Notes: generated by a model not told the origin, from the letters alone. Shown: positions 24,274 to 36,234, numbered from the stretch's first letter. The stretch: DNA of 64,000 bases from Rhizoclosmatium globosum (GCA_002104985.1 MCGO01000047.1:270328-334327), one strand, 5' to 3'. Program-made: numbers and translations.

Positions 24274-24353
24274 CCCATTCAAGACGTGAGGTGATGATGG
24301 GCGAGGGAGCGGAGCGACCGAGCCCATGCCAGTCTCTCCCCCGTCTCTATCTG
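24274..24353 (+). repeat. Dispersed palindromic element, forward copy 2
   Basis: Same order of blocks as the copy about 330 bp upstream, with a small deletion in the leading CCATTCAAG...ACGTGAGG part. A GTCTCT(A)(A/T)CTGTTTAT-like tail follows both copies. Confidence 0.65.
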
Positions 24354-24854
24354 TTTTTGTGTCTTATGTTTGTTTATTCAAAAACAGTGCGAGGTTAATT
24401 AAAAAAAACTTGTTCCATCAAAATACCAGAGCATTCTGCCAGTCACTCGTTTGTTCCACCGGAGCAAAATGACAACTGTTTAACAGTCGTCCAAAGTGTT
24501 GTCGTTGTCGTTTTGGACAACAGGCTCTGGTATTAATTTCAGGGCTGTGTTTAATGCCACCACTTCAGTGAAACTAGATCTGCTTGAATACAAGAACTGG
24601 ATATGTAAATCTTGATAAAGATTATCTTTACTGATATCGTTACTCATCAAAGTCGTCATAGTGAGTCACTCTCGCTATGCTCGTTGTTAAGTTGATTTGT
24701 CGTTTGATTTCGAATGGATGCGCAATCTGCACGGGAATTTGTTTGAGGCTTTTTTGACAGTGCTTTTTCTTCTTTGTCAAAACTTCTTTCCGTTCCGGGA
24801 CCGCTTGTCTTGTTTCAAACTTGTTTCATTGGCTGGAGGGAACCCGATAACAAC

Positions 24855-26625
24855 ATGGACAACAACGATAACAACAGCATTGAACGACATGTTGCAATTA
24901 TCGGAGCTGGATTGGCTGGGTTAGTCACGGCGAGGCACTTTCTCGCAGAAGGATGGAACGTGACAGTGTTTGAGGCGCAGAGGTCACTTGGAGGAGTGTG
25001 GGAACGGGCGTATCCTTTTGCGGCTCTTCAAACGTATGTTTTTTGTTGGAATGCTGTTAAATACTATGGGAAGGCTAATGTTTCTGAGGACAGTCCTTCG
25101 TCAACTTACCACTTTGGCGACTTTCCGTTCCCGTTCGCCGTTTCTCGATTTGCAACGAAACAGCAGCTTTTGAACTACTTTTCAGCATACGCAGCACACT
25201 TTGGAGTGCTGGAACGGATACAGTTTGGGTCTCGGGTAGTTCAAATCCGACAGAGGGATGATGGACGGAAGGGGTGGAGCTTGGACATTCAGAGAGATGC
25301 TTTTGTGAAGGAACAAGTATTTGATTTCGTTGTTAGTTGTCAGGGATTGTATTCGGGGAAGGCAAGGGTGAGTGTTTTGGAGTTCAGTCCTCAGGAGATA
25401 TATCGAAACTGACTATCCACGATATCAGATTCCTGATTTACCAGGAAGAGAAACATTCGGAGGTCCTATTCTCCATTCTTCTGAATTGATTGGGTCGGAT
25501 GTCCTTCAACAACCAAATGTCGCAATTCTTGGATCAACCAAAACCGCTATCGACTGCATAACAAACAGACTCGCAAATGTGAATGAACCAACACCGGACC
25601 TTCAAACACACATGATTTTCCGGAAAGCGACTTGGTTTTATCCAAACACGATTGCCTGGTTCTTTGACGTGGGAATTCTGAATAATCATCGATTCACGTA
25701 TTCTTCAGTCAACTGGCTCCGACTCATCAGAAACTTTTTCAATATACCCTCTGCTGCTTCGTCTGAATCCAAAGTTGGTTCAACACCGTCTCAACTTGAA
25801 AAATCACCATTACTACCCACCAACAAAGCCGACTCTCAGCAACAACAACAGCAAGACGCCCTCCAAAAACATCCCTCCCCATGGTTCCTCTGGGCCATGG
25901 GCTACAAGCCAACAGACTCCATCCTCCCAACCTACTGCATCCAATCCCGCTGCGGCTCCTACGGCACCCAACCCCCACGCTTCTTCGACTACTTCCGCTC
26001 CGGCCTCGTAAAAACCCACGGCCCAAACCTCACAATCTCCCACCTCTCCCCACGAACCATCCACCTCTCCAACACCACCACCATCGAAAACGTGGACGCA
26101 CTCGTCCTCGCAACCGGATACCACCAAACCATGGTCCTCCCCGACGGCTCCGAATCACTCATCGAGAACGGCGGCGTGTTCTTGTACAGAAACGTTGTGC
26201 ATCCGAGTGTTCCGGACTTTGCGTTTGTGGGGACGGCGAGCAGTCTTACGTGCATCACGACGAGTATGAGTGTGCATTGGTTGATGGCGCTGTTACGTGG
26301 GGATATTGATGCGCCGACGGAGAGTGTGCAGTGGGCGGAGATTCAGAGGAAGAGGGAGATGGCCAAGAATGTGTGTGGGGATTTACCGTATGGCGCGGGA
26401 GGTGTGGATGCGTTTCCGTATTTGGACTCGTTGTGTGAGGAGCTTGGGGTTTGTCCTGTGCGGAAAGTGAAGAGGGCTGAGTGGTGGGCGCTTGGTGGAT
26501 GGAATCCTCTTGTGTGGATTTGGGAGGCTGTTGGGGAGTATGTGCCTGCGGATTATCGGTTTGATGAGATTGAGCGGGAGATTCGGGATGCAGCTGAGAA
26601 GAGGAGACGAAGAGTTGTTGTATAG
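24855..26625 (+). CDS. Flavin-containing monooxygenase (FMO-like)
   Basis: Two exons (24855-25367 and 25429-26625) give 569 residues; the splice joins SGKAR to IPDLPGRE. The start is the ATG just before the FAD-binding fold. Motifs in order: the Rossmann GAGLAGL (about residues 17-23), FEAQRSLGGVW, the linker IPDLPG then HSSEL, a second nucleotide-binding motif ILGSTKTAID (NADPH side, a GxGKSAxD-like variant) and the ATGYH motif near residue 420. This is the class B flavin monooxygenase layout: NADPH-dependent oxygenation of a soft nucleophile or ketone. A Gln/Pro-rich insertion near residues 310-325 is unusual. No TM anchor is evident. The substrate is unknown. It converges with the VOC gene, with 74 bp between stops. 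Confidence 0.85.
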
Positions 26626-26699
26626 ACTTAAATATGGAAAAACAGGGTGACGTTTATTGCACCAATTATACGAGCCGAAATAAAGCATATAAGACACTT

Positions 26700-27377
26700 T
26701 TACTCAGTCGCAAACAACTTGCTTGGATCTTTGAAAGTCTTGAATTCCAAGGCATTCCTATGAACCCAAACTCCAATCAATAACCCGCCACCCCCCAAAT
26801 AACCAAACAAATAACAAAACTCACCCTGAAGGATCCAAAAAGAACATTGTACTCTGCTCGCCCGGCTGACCAACAAATCGCGTTGTTGGAGCAATCTCAA
26901 ACTTGAAACCATCCTGTTTCTTCAAGTGCTCGGCCCATTCGTGGAACGTCTGCCATTCAAGCACGACTCCGAAATGAGGAATTGGGACGTTGTGTCTGTC
27001 GACTTGGGACTTTGAGACAACTGAAGCGGCAGTCTTTGTTGGAGGGAGTTAGTTGCCTTGCATCACAGTTAAAGGGGACGAAGAAGGTGGTAGTTACTGG
27101 ATCATTCATTTGGTGGCAGCTGAAGTCAAGTGGGTTAGCCAAAGTATCTGCAAAGTATCACAGCACAAACAAACTCACACAATCTGATGCCCAAACAAGT
27201 CAAAGTCAATCCACTTTCCCTGCAGCTCCTACACACTTACTTTAGTAGTCTACACCACACAAGTCTAGCAAGAGATCACTCAACTCGTCCTTGTCTGCAT
27301 CCAAGAACCTTTCCATAGAATGTTCTTGATACCTCCAAGTCTCGCACTGGAAAGGCAAGGTGGAACGGCGTCAACAT
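26700..27377 (-). CDS. VOC-superfamily (glyoxalase/dioxygenase-fold) protein
   Basis: About 143 residues from five short exons, reconstructed by phase. Exon 1 is 27377-27285 ([20 protein letters not shown]...GCRQGR); the others encode [24 protein letters not shown], the [15 protein letters not shown] block, and [18 protein letters not shown] after the last intron. The vicinal-oxygen-chelate metal ligands are visible: His in PFHLAF, His in IPHFGV and Glu in ALEF. The pattern [22 protein letters not shown] is typical of small single-domain VOC proteins annotated as glyoxalase/bleomycin-resistance/dioxygenase. The reaction cannot be told from sequence. One donor is GTTGAG, so the intron pattern deserves transcript support. 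Confidence 0.8.
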
Positions 27378-27854
27378 TGGCTTGGAAGTCACTGAAGAAA
27401 ATGCTCGTTTGAACAAGGACATTTGCTTTGTTTTGTTCTTGTGGCGTTAACTTTCAATGTGTTCTAAAATCATGAGGGGAATGTGATTCACGCCCGGAAC
27501 AGACCCGGATAACAACTCCGCGTTATCCGTCCTACTATTCCCACCAATAAAATAAATAGATAAAAACAGTTAAACTTAACAACGTGTGTTATATTGGTCG
27601 TAATCAGAAACCACAAAAAAAGAGAGAGAAAGAAAGGAAACACAAAACAAAACCACCAAATTCAAAAACAAACAACCAAACCCAAAAACCTTTGGAACAA
27701 ACTCCATCCAAAAACAACCTTCAAAAAATGTCACAAAAAACAAACCACGAAACCCCTCTCCATAGCGAAAAGAAACACACGCACACACAAGTCCATCGAA
27801 AAAACTATTATACATCACACTAATCTACACACACTACACTTATTCATGACACTT
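27378..27854. other. Gene-free spacer with A-rich tract
   Basis: Holds the VOC promoter side and the 3' flank of the CCR4-type gene. The stretch 27590-27790 is very A-rich on the + strand with CAAAAA runs. Open frames across it are low-complexity and not supported. Confidence 0.4.
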
Positions 27855-30800
27855 TCACTTTCTCGGCAAACTGCCGTTATTCATGCCATATCCTCTCGGC
27901 AAACTCCCCGACCCTTGTTGACTCATCAATCCCAACGACAAAGCACTCTGCTGTTGCTGTTGCTGTTGCTGCTGTCCACTACCCTGGAACATCCCTTGCT
28001 GTTGCTGCTGTTGCTGCTGCTGTTGCTGCTGTTGATGTTGCATCAACAACTGCATCTGGACTTGACTCATCCCCGGTGCACTCCCCACAACCAAAGGCCG
28101 AATCACAGGCGCGCTGCTAGCAACTTGCTGTTGCTGTTGTTGCTGCTGCTGTTGCTGTTGCCCGCGACGTCCGCCACGAGACCGTTGGCTTCCGGATCCG
28201 CCGTTATTCCGAGAGTCTGTTGCGCTTGTACCGAGAATGTTTCCGTTTGTGGAGACGGGGGTGTTGAGGCCGGGTCCTGTGCCGACGGGTACGGTTTTCC
28301 ATTTGAGCCAGGCGCAGAGGGGGAGGTGGTCGGAGGGGACGTGTGGGGTTGGGAAGGATGTGATTTTGGCGAGGTAGCCTTGGGGAGGTGGGGGTTGGTG
28401 GTGGTGGTATGGTCTAGGGCCTGGTGGTTTTCCAGATGTGGGTTGAGAAGACGACGTTTGTGGCTCTTCTTCGTCTTCTTCTGGTAACACTGGCTCTGGT
28501 AATGTCTGGTCCGTTTCAGGGGTTGGCGTCGTTGCGGCGGTGGCGGTAGCAGGGTAATAAGTCTGATCAAAGTCACCCAACACATCTCGAATACTCAACG
28601 TCCCACTCGTATACAAGATATGATCAATGCTCCCTTCAAACTCTGGCGTCTTGTTCGTAAACGGAAGATCCTTCCTGTCATACGCGCTAGCAAGTTTCGT
28701 CCCATGCCTCAAGAGCGGAAGCAAAGTCTGCTGCTGCGGCGGTCCCGCCACCCCATTCATGCTACTCTGATTCGTAATAACAACACCTCCCTTCAAAAGC
28801 CCTTCAAATCCAGGCTGCTGCGCCAACGCACTCGCAAGCACAGTCACACCCGTCTGTGGGTTCCGCACAGTAAGCGCTTTCGTAAACCGTCCAAAGTCTT
28901 TCCCCATAAACAAAGCCCCGGGCGCGACTTTCCCGCGGACAAGGTAATCTACAACAGCTTCTCCACTCCTGCTATTCAAATCGGCTGCAATCGCAGTGGG
29001 GACATCTCGATGCGGCGCGCGTTCAAGCCATTCCATCAAAATCGCAGCTTGCAAGAGCTTTGTATCCGCACACGCGGGATCCCAATGCAAATGCGTGTTC
29101 ACAATCCTGCACCTCAAACTCCTCGCCTGTCTGTTTTGGAACACACACACCAAGGCAATGTTTGGGTATGGGTGTAAACGCTGGTACAAGTCGGATGCGG
29201 GGTCTTGTGGGATTTGGTCGTTGTAGGCGAACGCTTGGACAGCCATGAGTGAGAAACGGGCTTCGAGAAAGAAGATGGCGCATCCGTCTGCGGCGTGTTC
29301 GCGCTTCTTTTGCTGGAAGTGGCCGTCGTATCCGATTTTTTGGAGGGCGGGGAGGAAGATTTCTTTGAAGTCGGAGGGTGGGAGTTCCTGGTGGAATGTG
29401 AATGGTAAATATTTTGGCTTGTGGGGAAGAGACACAAACCAACCTGCAAACAAATGAAATCCGGACTATAAAATGCAATCTCATCCAAAATCATCTTCTT
29501 GCGATGATCCCAATCCAAGATATCCGCATGAGACTCGCTGTAACGTGAGTCCGTGCAATACATTGGAGCGAGAACGTTATACGACATGATCATAAAGTGT
29601 CTGTTGTCTGGCTTCTCAGTTCCACCCTTTTTCCAAACACGATGCGGGATTTCCATGGTTCCTGGCACACCAAGGAAAGGCATTCTTGGGACTTTCAGAA
29701 TCGGGCATCCCTGATTTTGAGTATTTTAGCCTCTCGAAATACTACTTAGAGATTCTCTCGGATTCTCTCGCAAATTCCCAACATATTCTCCTGCGTATGA
29801 CAAAGTTGCTTCTCCACCTCATTTGTCAGACTCCTCACTCAAAACGCCACCAAGTCCCTCTCACTACCCTCCCCTAAACAATGCGAAACAAAAGTATTTT
29901 CTCTATCTCCTCCTTCCCTCGCTCTTTCCCTCCCTCAGAACTCTCACAACAAAAAACAACAAACAGTACTCACATCTTCAGCAACCTCCGACCTCGCAAC
30001 GCCCGCACTATTCAAAACCATACCCCCAACAACCCGTCCAGGAGGCAACAACATCCCCTGCCCCCCACTTCCACTACCCCCTCCAACACCTTGCCCATGC
30101 CCACTCTTCAACTGCTGCTGATGCAAAAACGAAACATCATTCAACCGGCTCTGAGAACTAGCGCCTCTCAAACCGTGTCCATGGTGTGCACCACCTCCTT
30201 GGAACGAAGACGCACCGAGGAAAGACGTGTCTCTGTTTTCGAAGGAGGAGGAGAGCGGGATTGTGGAGGTGGTGGTGGAGGGTGTGGTTGAGAAGAGGCC
30301 GTTTGGGCGCATGGCGTTTCCTGAGCCGATGTATGAGTTTATGAGGGGGGATGTTCCTGGTTGGTATGATGAGGATGTGGGTGTTGTTGTTGTGTGGATG
30401 GGGATTCCCATTGATGTTGTGGTTGTGGTTGTTGACGATGGTGGGTTGGGGATGTACCAAAGTAGGAGGTTGAGGTGGATGGGGATGTGCCGTAGCGTTG
30501 GAAGGTTTGTGAGGTGAGGTGAGAGGGTGGGGGTAGGGAAGAGGAAGGTGGGAGGTTTAGGTCTGGGATTTGGGTTGTGGTTGTGTTGCTTGAAACTATG
30601 CGGATTGATTTGAAGGTTGATGTTGGCGTTTGTTCAGAGGAGGAGGAAGGCGCTGATATCTTTTTCGCGAATGTTGTAGTTGGTTGTTGTTGGTGGTTGG
30701 AGGATGATGATCCGAATAAAGATGATTGCTGGAGGAGACTAGAGCGTGATTGCGATTGAAGGGGAGGAAATGATTGTTTGAACGAGGAGGAAAGTGGGGT

Positions 30801-31517
30801 GGTTGGATCCAAGTCCAAATCATTCATATCGAAAGTAAGGTCATCCGCATCAAATTTACTAATTGAATTTGGAGGTTGTTTCTGGGCGGAGGAAGAAGGT
30901 GGTGGATGAAATGTCTGTTTGTAAGAGTTTGATGTAGATTGAAAGAGGAAGTTTGCTGATGAGAAGGAAGAAGTTGAAAGCCTGTTCTTTGTTCCTACAG
31001 CTACTTATTTTAATTTAATAATGCATTATTAATTAGTGTAGTCAAGTCACCTCCAAAGTCGTCTTCCTCCGATGAAAGAGTTGGTGAGTCTGAGCCCACA
31101 ACCCAATCAACCATCTTTTCGAGGTCGTCGTCATCGTCTGAAGATTGGGTGAGCGACGCAGCTGGATGCGCAAAGAGAGCGTATTGGTACTGGATTGGGA
31201 GAAGGTGGTTGGTGTTATGTGTTAACTAGTTGATAGAGAAGGTGGTGTGTTACTGGGTGGGGGTTGCGTGTCCCTAGGGTCCTCCTAGCTACTAGAGACC
31301 ACCCCTAGGAACACCCTAGAAACCACCCACCACACCAACAAACAAAAAACAACAAACACACCTGGTCCCACGTTGTCTGGGGCAGCGACTGTGATATTTT
31401 AACTGGCTGAAGTCCAATCGACTTGCCCTCTTTCGCCTCCTTCGCCTTGGCGTTCGTTTCGTTGTTCAACGTCGAGAGCATTTGTTGTTGGGGGCCCGTC
31501 GACGATGATGAAGCCAT
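27855..31517 (-). CDS. CCR4-type deadenylase/EEP-family nuclease with polyQ tail
   Basis: At least five exons starting at 31517 (MASSSSTGPQQQ). The N-terminal ~490 residues are low-complexity (Ser, Thr, Pro, Gln, His), interrupted by an acidic block (SSDDDDDLEKMVDWVVG). Introns 29711-29973 and 29388-29443 splice in phase into the catalytic domain. That domain shows SYNVLAP, the catalytic Glu in FICLQELP, CRIVNTHLHWDPACADTKLLQ, AADLNSRSGEAVVDYL and SIDHILY. These are the exonuclease-endonuclease-phosphatase signatures of CCR4/nocturnin/Angel poly(A) nucleases. The C-terminus has three polyglutamine tracts. The leucine-rich repeats that yeast CCR4 uses to bind the CAF1 subunit are not seen, so it may be a CCR4 paralog. 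It probably acts in mRNA turnover. Confidence 0.78.
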
Positions 31518-31918
31518 CGACTTTTGGGGCCGATTTTTAAATATTAGAATTGGTTGATGATTTGTTTGATTTGGTCCCTGAGTTGTGCCACCCTCCCTCT
31601 ATTGTTCCTTATTTTGTCTGTTATTTATTGTCTAGTTGTGCCCACCCTCCTTCTCTCATTAAATTCAAATAACGTATTCATACTTGGCTCTTTAGATCTC
31701 TCCTTGGTCTCAGATCTAAGCAGTCTGGCCTGCTTAGCTCAGTCAATATATACTAGCTTGTTTGACAAGAATTTATTATTTATATCCGCCATATTCGTTC
31801 AACATTGCATTCCTTTCGTTTAAATAATTTGATCTGCACACTCGATAATATTATGATTTTATTTAAATGTTAAAAGGTATAAAAGAATAAATTGAAATGT
31901 CTTCAAGACTAGAATCGC

Positions 31919-33771
31919 TCAGCGACGAAGACTTGCAACAAAACGCGACCCTTCTTCCGTTTCCGTATCAACAATTTTGATCTCTGCAACAGACCCATTT
32001 GCCACAATGCTTCCCATGTAACCTCCTGGTGATTTCACATTCTCATAATACTGTCGTTTTCCACGCTTTGTTAACAAAACACCCCACCGCTGTTTCTGCA
32101 AATGCAAAGGATTAATTCTGAAATTCGGTTCAACTACTTTAACATGCTCAGGCTTCAATCGAGCGTAGTCTTCAGTTGAGAGGATGTGTTTCTCCCATTC
32201 AAACGTATCTGCGCAGTAGACACTGCCACAACAAGTACTTTCGTCGTCGTCGGCACGTTCTTGAAGGCTTGATGATCCCATTCTCATATGTTGAAAGGAA
32301 TCAGTGATTCCATCCAAGGTTTCATCAGTAGAGGTCAAGCCAACAGATGGTTTAGTCAGATTCTTTGCGTTGTCCTCAAGAATAGTAGACTCATTTGGAC
32401 TCATACTAGTTGTTTCATGTTTTGTACTCTTCGTATTCTTGCCGGCTTTCGACTTCACGTTCCCCATTTCAAGTTGGATACCACCATTTAGGAAAGAATC
32501 ATTGGCCTCGCTTTTGATACGGGGAGTCGCCTTTGATTCACGTGGTTTCGGGGTTTGTTGCCCAGCTTGAACACCACCTGCATCCGGCGCAACCTTTAAT
32601 GAAACTTTACGGTTAGATGGTTTGGACTTTTTCAATTCCTCCGGCTCCGGTGGATTTTCTACAGATATGGAGGGGTTGTCTGTCAAGGACTCCACAGTCC
32701 CAGTCAACAAGTTCGAATCGGAATCGAATGCAGGGTTCGCCTCAGTCTTAAACGATTCCGTCGGACGGCTAGTAATTTTTTCGGAGCCACCATTTAGAGA
32801 GACTCTTGCGCGAGGACGTCCTTTGCCTTTCTTCTTGGAAATAGGAGAAGGAGATGGAGAGTTGGTGTCTGAGGTGGAATCATTTTCCAATAGATTCAAG
32901 GACTCCAAGTTCAACGTTTCCGTGGTGACGGGTGTTTTTCCCTTGTGGTCCGCCGTGACAGGGGATGGGGATTCAGCGTGTAGCGTGTAACCACTACTTC
33001 CACTTCCAAAGAAACTGCTGTTGCTTGATCCCATAGAATTAACAGAGTTGCGGGAGCTACTAGACCCACTTGAATAAGAATCTTCACTATCACTGCCCCG
33101 CTTCTGTTTCTTGTTGCCAGGAGGATACTGTCCTCCAAATCCAAACGTCATTCCACCGAGAAGATCATAATACAATCCACAGGTGCATACTTTCGCGCGT
33201 TTTTTATCCGGAATGAAAACAGTGGGACTCGTCTTCGTTCCTTTCTTCCAATAAGCCGGGCGCCAACAGTTATGACACAGAGACAGCATTCGCACGACAG
33301 TCAAGACCAAAGTCTTGTACATTTCCTTGGAAATAATGTTTTCAAAGACGTTGTTGGCTTCGTGGGTTGGAATGGAAGAAGCCACTTGCAACAGGAGTGT
33401 TGTAATCGTCACGATGTTCTCGGGAGAATAGGCTGTAATGGTTTACGGTTCAAAAGGGTGATCATAATCAAATTCAAATACTTACCATCTACCATCTGCC
33501 TCAAGGGTCCATAGTTGATGGCAGGAGGGAGGGAACTGCCAGATGGAGGCAACATGTTCTTGTACTCTAAGCCTTGGATCAATTGAATGCGCGCCATCAT
33601 GAGGAAGTAAGTTTGGTCCATCATTTGTTTCTTGAGAATGTTTTTGGGGAATGAACTTTGTGGAGACACAGATACTTTTGATAGTGGGGGAGATTCAGAA
33701 AAACAATCGTTTCCGATAATTAAAAACGATTGTTCCCAGCCCCCAAGTGTCTCGGTTGTCGCACTTGTCAA
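31919..33771 (-). CDS. Ser-rich protein of unknown function with putative Cys zinc site
   Basis: Two exons (33771-33486 and 33432-31919) give 599 residues. The N-terminal ~180 residues look folded and helical (QTYFLMMARIQLIQGLEY, VTITTLLLQVASS). They are followed by a Cys cluster (LCHNCWRPAYW ... KVCTCGLYYD) that could bind zinc. Residues ~200-450 are disordered, Ser/Asn/Lys-rich, with basic patches (KKKGKGRPRARVS, an AT-hook-like GRPR). The last ~70 residues form a conserved-looking module, RWGVLLTKRGKRQYYENV, that recurs in the small frame at 34094-34351. The composition suggests a nuclear protein; no family is recognised. Confidence 0.65.
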
Positions 33772-33959
33772 AGGTAATGAATATGTTTAACCAATCATAA
33801 CGATTTAACATGTAATTGTAACCGTTAATTAGTACGATATTGAACTTTGATAAATTGATTTTCTTAGTTTTGTGGTTAATTCTTAATGAATATAGTTCCT
33901 GGAAGGTTCTATTCGACACACTAATTATTGATAGAAATCATTGTTTATGCCAAGACTTA

Positions 33960-34040
33960 GGTTCGACTTCCGCAATCAAAAACAATCTAAAAACTAAAAA
34001 ACAACGGTTTCTAGCCTCCGAGTGTCTAGCCTTTTCGCAC
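33960..34040 (-). pseudogene. Degenerate copy of the 5' end of the 31919-33771 gene
   Basis: On the minus strand, gatgagtgcgaaaaggctag and the bases after it align with the start of the upstream gene (atgacaagtgcgacaaccga). Both continue with GACACT(T/C)GG(G/A)GGCT(G/A)G(G/A)AA. The copy carries base changes and stops soon after. It lies head-to-head with the frame at 34094. Confidence 0.35.
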
Positions 34041-34093
34041 TCATCCAATTACGAAATACATAAATAGTGAGACTTTCGCTCATCAAAGCAACC

Positions 34094-34351
34094 ATGCAAC
34101 CAAACATTTTTGTGATCACTGACCTTTCGGAGGTTGATTACTACATTGTAAACAGAAAGCTGTCTACCAAACACAAGAGCAATCCTTTGTCAAAACAACC
34201 CGCGCGCTGGGGCGTTTTGGTTGAACAGAAAGGAAAACGTTCCAAGCTGTTTGATAATATCCACTATCCTGTACAGTATATACGCAAGTCTCGGGAAAGT
34301 TGCACAGATTCTGTTTTTTCAATGGTTGATTTGTGGGACGCTCTTTCGTAA
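34094..34351 (+). CDS. Small protein sharing the C-terminal module of the neighbouring gene
   Basis: An 85-residue open frame with a good start context (aaagcaaccATGC). Residues ~37-60 (QPARWGVLVEQKGKRSKLFD) match the C-terminal module of the 31919-33771 protein (QKQRWGVLLTKRGKRQYYEN), including the later Pro-x-x-Tyr. It may be a real micro-gene or the rearranged end of a partial duplication. No other domain is visible. Confidence 0.4.
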   Translation: MQPNIFVITDLSEVDYYIVNRKLSTKHKSNPLSKQPARWGVLVEQKGKRSKLFDNIHYPVQYIRKSRESCTDSVFSMVDLWDALS

Positions 34352-34528
34352 ACAGACTGTTATTTTTCTGTTAAAAGAGTGCGAATAAATCGTCTTTCGT
34401 ATGATCCTCTCAGAACAGCTTAATTTTAATTGAGATAATTGAGAATTTTTTAGTTTATGTCCAAACAGAACTGATACTTTTCATGAGAAGTCACAATAGG
34501 ATTGTAAATCTCTTCAAAATACAGCAAC

Positions 34529-36234
34529 ATGAATGGTCGTCCATCTACTTCAACCACTCAAACCACCCAAACCAAAGCAAGCGTAAGTAGTACTATGCAA
34601 GAGGTTCTTAAGTATCGTCCGCGTCTATTTATTCTCATGGCTGGGTTTATTTGTACATGTGCCGTCACCGTCGGTGTTCTTTCATGGTAATATTCCATCA
34701 TATTTTCACAAACATCAAACAATACACGATTAAACCTTTACAAATATCGAAAGGCAACTCACTATGGCCGCTGGAAAGTCCAACGTTGTTACCATGATTG
34801 AAGAGGTTGAGTTTCTGATCTCCAATCAAATTTCTTCTTTTCTCGTTACGTCCGCGCAATCTCTAGCAAATATTACGAATATCCAAGCCCAAATGTTTAC
34901 TGTTAAGTTGAATTTCCGGTTTATTTGTTTGAATAACGTTGCTTGTGCAGTCAAACGAATGGAGTTTTTCAACCCCTGAACAAACACAAGCAACTTTTGC
35001 AGCCATGTTTTCCGAGCTGAAAGGATTGACGCAGTTTACTACAAGCATGTATGTTATGACGTATCCCGAAGGACTTCAGCTTGGATACAGCTGCTATAGG
35101 GATAGCAAGGGAAAGACCACATATTACTGGGTATGCACTTTCTCTAACGCATTAAATCCCTATGTTGATCTAAAACCTGATTAATAGTGGAACCAAACCG
35201 GCTTCACACTTTCCATATACCTCTGCGACAATGCCGGACATCCTCTTGAACCGCCCCTTAAATCAAACACTGACAAGGGCGACGGAACCGCTTCCAACGC
35301 CGGAAACAACAATACCCTCTCAAATGGCGTCAACGGCAACCAAGGTGCAAACTTGAACTACTCCACAGCGCAATTTGCGTTTACAAACACATACCTCTAC
35401 GACTCTGTCGCCTACAAATCCAGCTACGCCTTCGCCATAAACTCTGTCACGGGCGAAAAGGCGACTTTCGGGAATGACTGGACACTTGAATTTGTGTCCA
35501 CGCAAATCAACGAGATTCTAAAAGTGTTCAAGTATCCTGTGTTTGCAGCTGCTGTAGAGTGTGAAACCGGGTATGTGCTTGGAACCTCGAGTACTGCGCA
35601 GTTGTTTAACGACTCTGTTATTTATTCGGTGCGAGAGGTGGATGATCCATTTTTTAAGGATTTCACACGGCTTTTGGATGGGACCTTTACTGGAGGTAAC
35701 GTTACTGTGCAGTTGGGAGGTGTTTCCAGTGTTGCAGAGGGTCAAGACAGATGGTTTTTGGATCGTAATATCGCTGGATCAAGATGGAAGCTTGGAATTA
35801 ATGCGCATTTGTTTGCAGGGCGGAAGATCTTGCTTTTGGTGTATATGAATATTGACTCTGTTGAATCGCAAATGGATCGATTGTCCACAAAGACTGGGTA
35901 TATGATGCTGGGAATTATTGCTGCATTTGTGGCTTTGACAGTGCTATTTTCAATCGTGATTAGTAGACAGTTGCAGGTTGTGGTTCGACGTATTCAGTTA
36001 TTGAAAGATCTTAAAGTTAGTGAAATGGCTGAAGACGTGGATGGACATGCTTATTCCGTTGTATTCGAGCTGGCTGAGCTTCAGAAAGCGTTCAATAGCA
36101 TGACGGCAGTATTTACGGAATTTTTGAAGAAAAATGCTGCCATGACAAGAAAGGTTGTTATGCATTCGGAGGGAGTAGCACAAGAAGTCAAACCAAGCTC
36201 GAAGAAGATTGTTAAATCTACCGATACTGAATAA
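34529..36234 (+). CDS. Two-pass Cache-like receptor paralog R1 (no output domain)
   Basis: Four exons (34529-34686, 34754-34901, 34951-35130, 35188-36234) give 510 residues. Layout: a ~30-residue Ser/Thr-rich cytosolic N-terminus; TM1 (LFILMAGFICTCAVTVGVLSW); a ~350-residue ectodomain; TM2 near residues 407-430 (MMLGIIAAFVALTVLFSIV); an ~80-residue tail. The ectodomain has landmarks FSTPE, TSMYVMTYPEGLQ, GNNNTLS, FGNDWTL, ECETGYVLGTSS and WFLDR, in an arrangement like a double-Cache ligand-binding domain. After TM2 come ISRQLQ and a helix FELAELQKAFNSM that resembles the linker after TM2 in cyclases and histidine kinases. No kinase, cyclase or methyl-accepting domain follows. Likely a plasma-membrane sensor acting through a partner. 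First of a tandem family. Confidence 0.75.

Larger units (their letters stand above)
22921..24854. other. Repeat-rich gene-free region
   Basis: About 1.9 kb without a supported gene. The left part (22921-23730) is unremarkable. From 23760 it fills with GTAAAC-type hexamers (AAACAGTAAACG, GTAACCAGTAACC and similar), two copies of the dispersed palindromic element and a shorter partial copy near 24180 (CTATTCAAAAATACGTAAGG). The right end, 24400-24854, should hold the promoter of the flavin monooxygenase. Confidence 0.45.

Noticed and set aside
27594..28487. 297-codon + strand frame rich in Leu and Thr
   Set aside because: It is the complement of the polyglutamine C-terminus of the minus-strand nuclease and A-rich 3' flank.
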